Program-made: the position numbers and the translations under genes
NCBI GenBank assembly: GCA_027576995.1
Contig: JANBQC010000105.1
Location: 1-59,057, forward strand
Reading direction: 5' to 3'
Length of the DNA: 59,057 bases
Source: Dimargaris cristalligena
Lineage: Eukaryota; Kickxellomycota; Dimargaritomycetes; Dimargaritales; Dimargaritaceae
Shown here: in pieces, positions 54,459-59,057 of the stretch
How positions within the stretch are numbered: the first letter of the stretch is position 1
Layout: each line of letters starts with the position of its first letter
The notes under the pieces: model-generated
Database searches by the model: none
What the model was told of the DNA's origin: nothing
The model's input: the letters and a program-made list of their open reading frames with translations, nothing else

Positions 54459-56141
54459 AAGATTAGCACAGCGGACGAGATGGATGGCACTAATGATGAA
54501 CCCGGAATGGGAATTGGTGCCAATGACGTCAATGAGAAAACCGAGTGAGAAGTAACTATAGTTGCGAAGCAATGCATATTTTTCTCATTTCGAAATGATA
54601 GTCTCGACTTGCATTTTAATATTATTTCGATTGACCAATCCCGTTGTTGTATTTATAATTATGTGCTTCGCTTTATTTTTTATATAGGCTATTAATATTT
54701 AAGATTTATCACTCCACCATGCCTTCATTCAGAAAAAAATAACCCCTTCTTTCTGTAATTGACTGCGCTTATTGTATACTAAATCACATTTTGGCGGGCC
54801 TGGTTGTTACAACCAAACTATAACCGCAAATTCATGATACATAAACACTCCTTTTCCTTTAAATGCGCTCGGTTGGTTTCAGGGTTTCATGCAATTGAAT
54901 TGAATTGAAAATTATGATTTAAAATCGAATTAGGAGCAGCAGCTACTCTATATTTCCGTACATTTCGTCGAAAGCACGACTCGGATAATTATCACATTGC
55001 CGAACAGAGCGCATGTTCAATTGACTAATGATACCTTTCGAGAAAAAAATAAAAAGGACAGCCACATCCCAACTAAGAGACAAATTCGGGACTAGTTTCA
55101 ATTTCCTTGATATATCACAAATACCACTGTGTTATGAATTAGGTTATTTATTAGAGGTGTACAATAGCGAAAACGAAAACGAAACTTGATGAAATCATTG
55201 TCAATCAGAAGAGCGCTGATTAGAAAAAACCAATATACTATTAAAACCGAAAGTATGTAAATAAAAAATCAAACGATGCATCAAATAATAGAGGGACCAG
55301 GTTGCCTCTAGACGAATATAGCCGCCACCCAGGGAAAGCAGTGCATTCAAAATGATCGTTGCAATTGGGATAGGGTAGATACCAAGGAAATAGGTAATTA
55401 AAAGAGTAAACTTACTCGAGGTATGCTATTTACTGTGCAATGAAGAAGGTTAAATTGTGTGGTATTAAAGGAAAGAAAAGTGGAAATTGGAGAAGGTCTT
55501 CTTCTCCATTACCAATCCGATGGGAACATATAGGAAATAAAAAACAATAAATGGAACTGCGATCTGAATCATAGAAAAAATCAATGCTAGATGGTATTTA
55601 GGAAGTGCAGGGTACTTGGTGATGTTTGCACGTAGGAATGGAATGATAGGATGGAAAAACTAAAGAGTACACATAGTACAGATATAATAGTAATTAAATG
55701 GCGCGTCGTGACTAGGTAGGATAGAAGAAAATTACCAATAATGGCTTCTGAGGGTAAGTTATATGGGAAGGATGAGCATGGACTATAGTATATAAATATA
55801 TAAAACAGAAATCAGTTGATGAAGGTAGGAATACAGGTTAATGTACGGATTACAGGACCCGGCTGGTCACGGCTGATATGCAAATGACACGGATGGTGGA
55901 CGTAATGGGTACAAATGATGGGAGGCAGTGGTAGTATGGCACTTGATGGGAATGGGAAACGACTTAGCGTGAAGGTAGGCTGTTAAAAATAATTAAAAAA
56001 AGGCCGGAAAGACTAAAGACCAACGGGCCCAAAGCGGCGAGTAAATAAACCAAAGGGGTGATCCATCGAGGCCTTACAGACTGGACTTGGTGCTGGACCC
56101 TCACTCGCGCCCCGTACCCACACTTCACGAATGAACGCCCT
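54459..56141. other. convergent 3' intergenic region
   Basis: About 1.7 kb of AT-rich sequence between two convergent genes, with A-tracts and AATAAA-like motifs. No reading frame of note and no repeat of the MITE family was seen. Confidence 0.55.
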
Positions 56142-57779
56142 CTACGACGAATGGGTTTTCTGGTGCCGCGCCACCTGGTCGGGCCGGGAAAACTTTTTAG
56201 CGCAGGTTTCCACGGGACAGCGGAAGGGTCGTTCGCCCGTGTGTACACGCATGTGCTTGGTCAGGTTGGAGCTTTCGGCGAATCGCTTAGCACACCCGTC
56301 GTATTTACACTTGAAGGGTTTTTCACCCGTATGTGTGCGAATATGGATGGTCAATGCCGAGGATACCGTAAACGTACGGCCGCACTCCTGGCTCGGGCAC
56401 TTGTACGGCTTCTCGCCCGTATGGATACGCATGTGTTGGCCCATAATGTGCGATTCGGAAAACCGTTTACCACAGATGATGCATTGATACGGCTTGTCGC
56501 CCGTATGGGTCTGGATATGCCGCATGGCCCGCTGGCGTTGGCTAAAGGGCTTCCCCGCCCGATTGCACTCTTCCCACGCACAGTAGTACTGGGACCGCCC
56601 TGACCCGATATGGTCATTGGACAAGTGGGCCGTTAGGTCGTCGAAGGTATCAAACTCCTGGCGACAACTGAGCCACCCACACACATGCCGGAGGTTAGGT
56701 TGACCCAGGTGGTCCGAGCAGACGTGCTGGATGAGCTGGTCCGTGTCACCTTTCTCCACTTGGCAGCTGGCCCATTTACAGTGGAAGCCCTGATTGCGCC
56801 CCGATACATGTAATTTATAAAGGTGGCGAGTTAGTTCATCCATAGACCGGAACACGGCGGCACAGGTCGACCATTTACAGGGGGAGGGATTTTTGGGGTC
56901 TTCGCTCGTGGAGGTGGGGGCCACATTGCCGCCCGGGCCAAAGGGGTGGCCGGAACTGCTCATACTGCGACCGGATAGGGGCGGAGAGAACGGAGGGTGG
57001 TTGGGTTCCGCGGAGCCCATTTCCGAATCGGAGGCGGCGGTTCGAGCGGTTTTCAGGGGTCGCTCGACTTGGCCATAGCGGGTAAAGAAGTTCGGGGGCG
57101 GGGGGAGACTGGAAGGGCCAAAGGCGGATGGCCCGCTGGCTGTCGGAGGGTAGTCCCGCTCTGAGAAGGCGAACTCCGCGCGGAACGGCCCACGATGGGG
57201 TAGCGTCGGGGTATATGGTGATGTGGCTAGCTCCATGGACGTGTCGGGGTCGGTTTCCTCAGGGAGAGGGGTGAGGTCCCGAGAGGAAGGTCTGGAGTCA
57301 AAGAAAGAGTAGTCTTGGAAAGACGAGGACAGCGGCTCTTCGGCCACCGGGTTAAGTATTAGGTCCAGATCGCTTGGCCGGCCGCTGTGGGAAATGCGAC
57401 GGAAGGACTGGGGAGGGCTCCGGAAACTCGAGCTGTAGGTTGTGGACTCGGAATCGGACGACGGGTAGTGGGCCGGGTCGTGGTAGGCGTCGGAGGTAGG
57501 TGACGACATGATATGCGAAAAGGGGTCCGACGGGAGGTGGGGCCGGGTGGAGTAATCGAAAGGAGGCAAAGCCGGCAGGGCGGACGAATGAGTGGGGAGA
57601 GCACCACTAGGGGAGCCAAAAGAGATGGCGTTGGTGAGAGAGGGAAAAGCGGAGCCGTCAGCTAAATAGGACTTGACTTTGGAAGCGGAGCCCTTGGACG
57701 GGGGAGGTGTTATGAGGGACTTGCCAGGGAGCGGCGGGTCAGGGGAGCCACAGGACGAACGGTCAAAAAAGTGGGCCAT
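56142..57779 (-). CDS. C2H2 zinc-finger transcription factor with CWCH2 fingers
   Basis: The protein has 545 residues from ATG 57779. The first 300 are Ser/Pro-rich and disordered, probably activation or regulatory sequence. Eight C2H2 fingers fill residue 301 to the end. Fingers 1-3 (starting CKWSTC, CKWASC, CGWLSC) and finger 4 (CAWEEC) carry the CxWxxC form known from ZIC/GLI proteins and yeast Zap1, where paired CWCH2 fingers pack together and, in Zap1, sense zinc. Fingers 5-8 are classical and joined by TGEKP-type linkers (HTGDKPYQC, HTGEKPYKC, HTGEKPFKC, HTGERPFRC), as expected for sequence-specific DNA binding. The architecture is closest to Zap1/ZafA or GLI-like factors; a zinc-homeostasis role is possible but unproven. 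The gene appears intronless and ends directly after the last finger (QKTHSS). Confidence 0.88.
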   Translation of the reverse strand: MAHFFDRSSCGSPDPPLPGKSLITPPPSKGSASKVKSYLADGSAFPSLTNAISFGSPSGALPTHSSALPALPPFDYSTRPHLPSDPFSHIMSSPTSDAYHDPAHYPSSDSESTTYSSSFRSPPQSFRRISHSGRPSDLDLILNPVAEEPLSSSFQDYSFFDSRPSSRDLTPLPEETDPDTSMELATSPYTPTLPHRGPFRAEFAFSERDYPPTASGPSAFGPSSLPPPPNFFTRYGQVERPLKTARTAASDSEMGSAEPNHPPFSPPLSGRSMSSSGHPFGPGGNVAPTSTSEDPKNPSPCKWSTCAAVFRSMDELTRHLYKLHVSGRNQGFHCKWASCQVEKGDTDQLIQHVCSDHLGQPNLRHVCGWLSCRQEFDTFDDLTAHLSNDHIGSGRSQYYCAWEECNRAGKPFSQRQRAMRHIQTHTGDKPYQCIICGKRFSESHIMGQHMRIHTGEKPYKCPSQECGRTFTVSSALTIHIRTHTGEKPFKCKYDGCAKRFAESSNLTKHMRVHTGERPFRCPVETCAKKFSRPDQVARHQKTHSS

Positions 57780-59057
57780 GGTAGTTACCAAGAGGGCAGG
57801 ATCCCCAGATACTGAGGGGTATTGGGGTAGGTGAAAAAAATATAGGCGGTTCTTCTGGCAGTAGAACGGGGGTAGGCAAGGTAGTGAGGGGGTTGGTAAT
57901 ACAGTACCCGTAAAACCTTAGGTCAGTGAAGGCGTGAATGTTGGACTAAGTCGACCAATATCGGAAATAAAGTACACCGTCGTGGAGGAGAGGTTTGGGG
58001 CCCTGGGGTGTATAGTGGCCGAGGGGGATATCAAATAGCCAAACTATCAGGCAGAGATAGAGAACCGAGAAAAATGAAAAAGTTTGTCAGAACCTGGAAG
58101 GACCTATGCACATGTAAATACTAGAAATGTATCCGGCGGAACAGCGACTTTGCGATTCGGGAAGGGGGTGTGATAAAAAGCGCGTGCTTTACACAACTTC
58201 AGAATAAGGAGGTGTGAGGGCTTCTTCTTAAGACAACGAAGGTACTTCTGAACGAGAAGGCTGGTAGAACCACAGGCAAATGGTCAGAGTAGTAGTAAAA
58301 TAAAATAGTAGTAGTAATACGAAGGACACAATGCCTAAGAGGGGGAGTCAAACAATAAAAAACCACAAAGCAGACTGGCAAATAATGACAGGCTGGCAAA
58401 GCAGAAGCCTTCCACAGGGGCTTAAGTAAGGTGGCGGAAAAGGGTTGTTGGGAACGAAGGTGGGTGACGAACCACAGCTATGAATATAAAAGGAAGGTCG
58501 TCTAGAAACCTATGGAGGGAAGTGCCCAGCAAACAAGGCTAAAGGGAAAAAGAGAGCCTGCGGTAGTTGTGAATAGACGGTACAATGTCAGTAGAAGTCC
58601 GAACGAATGATGGAGGGCAAAAAAAAGGGGGGGTAGTTAAAATAGGACAAGGGAATTATACGGAAGGTTCAAATAAGGACCAAAAGTAGGGGAGGTAAGT
58701 GCCAGGCGTGTGTACTTTTATAGTTATGCCCTAGTTATGGATATGCGTGGAACAATTGCAGTCAGGAGGGAAATGCGGACACCCTCAGACAGTGTTGCCG
58801 GAATAAATTGGTTGTAAAAGACGAGTGGGCCAGGGGGAGAAGGAGCTCTAGACGGGGATTAAGAATACCAAAAGTCTATATATATCAAGTAGTCGGTACT
58901 AGGCAGTGTGGAAAAGCCCGGATAGAAAAAAACACCACTTTTGTTGGGCGACACAGTGGAGGCGAGAGATAAGGGAAGGGGTGGGGGGGTATATTTTGGT
59001 CACCAAACCCGGAGGAAGCGTGTGTCGTGGGGGGGGGAGAAGAGGGGGCTAAACAAT
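57780..59057 (-). promoter_or_regulatory. pyrimidine-rich upstream region of the zinc-finger gene
   Basis: On the coding (minus) strand this region is dominated by C and T runs. The plus strand correspondingly has G-rich clusters such as 58976-58987 and 59029-59038, some able to form G-quadruplexes. It contains no supported gene and reaches the window edge. Confidence 0.4.

Noticed and set aside
56058..56603. 181-codon plus-strand frame with repeated 'RMxxHVL' segments
   Set aside because: The repetition is the antisense reflection of the repeated C2H2 finger linkers.
1..59057. CRISPR arrays, rRNA genes or tRNA genes
   Set aside because: I saw no regularly spaced identical repeats, no rRNA-like tracts and no convincing A-box/B-box pair with a cloverleaf. 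tRNAs cannot be fully excluded without a covariance-model scan.

Overview
The window looks like nuclear DNA of a fungus, probably an early-diverging (zoosporic or zygomycete-grade) lineage. The evidence is a set of fungal housekeeping genes: a PMT2-type protein O-mannosyltransferase, an Scd6/Lsm14 P-body protein, a striatin homologue, a Sls1-like mitochondrial protein and a peroxisomal ABCD transporter. Spliceosomal introns (GTAAG-type donors, CTAAC or CTGAC branch sites, TAG/CAG acceptors) and many DNA-transposon remnants fit this. Coding DNA is fairly GC-rich and intergenic DNA is AT-rich. I cannot name the species.

Layout. At 1-5.7 kb a two-exon Sls1-like mitochondrial gene (+) converges on an inositol-polyphosphate-kinase gene (-). 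From 5.8 to 20 kb lies an AT-rich accessory island. It holds a fold-back element with long inverted arms, a 131-143 bp MITE family, a 19-bp perfect inverted repeat, a broken APH-type kinase gene, two homologous decayed segments and several small genes with TATA boxes. The most notable is a duplicated two-exon gene for a 66-67 residue protein (9924-10310 and 12726-13156), with conserved TATA position, intron position and phase. From 20.4 kb onward genes are large and widely spaced: ABCD transporter (-), a small putative secreted protein (-), a LIM protein (+), SCD6 (+, 3 exons), PMT2 (+, 2 exons), striatin (+), a Myb/SANT-like trihelix-type factor (+) and a C2H2 zinc-finger factor with CWCH2 fingers (-).

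The conserved genes share no operon-like logic. They cover membrane and peroxisome transport, ER glycosylation, mRNA control, STRIPAK signalling and transcription. Their upstream regions are long and pyrimidine-rich on the coding strand. Four of the small accessory genes instead have a clear TATA box, and the annotated ATG is the first one after the inferred transcription start. That two-class promoter architecture, the paralogous micro-gene pair and the MITE family with 4-bp target duplications are the main observations that go beyond routine annotation. All functional calls rest on reading translated sequence and motifs; no database search was run.
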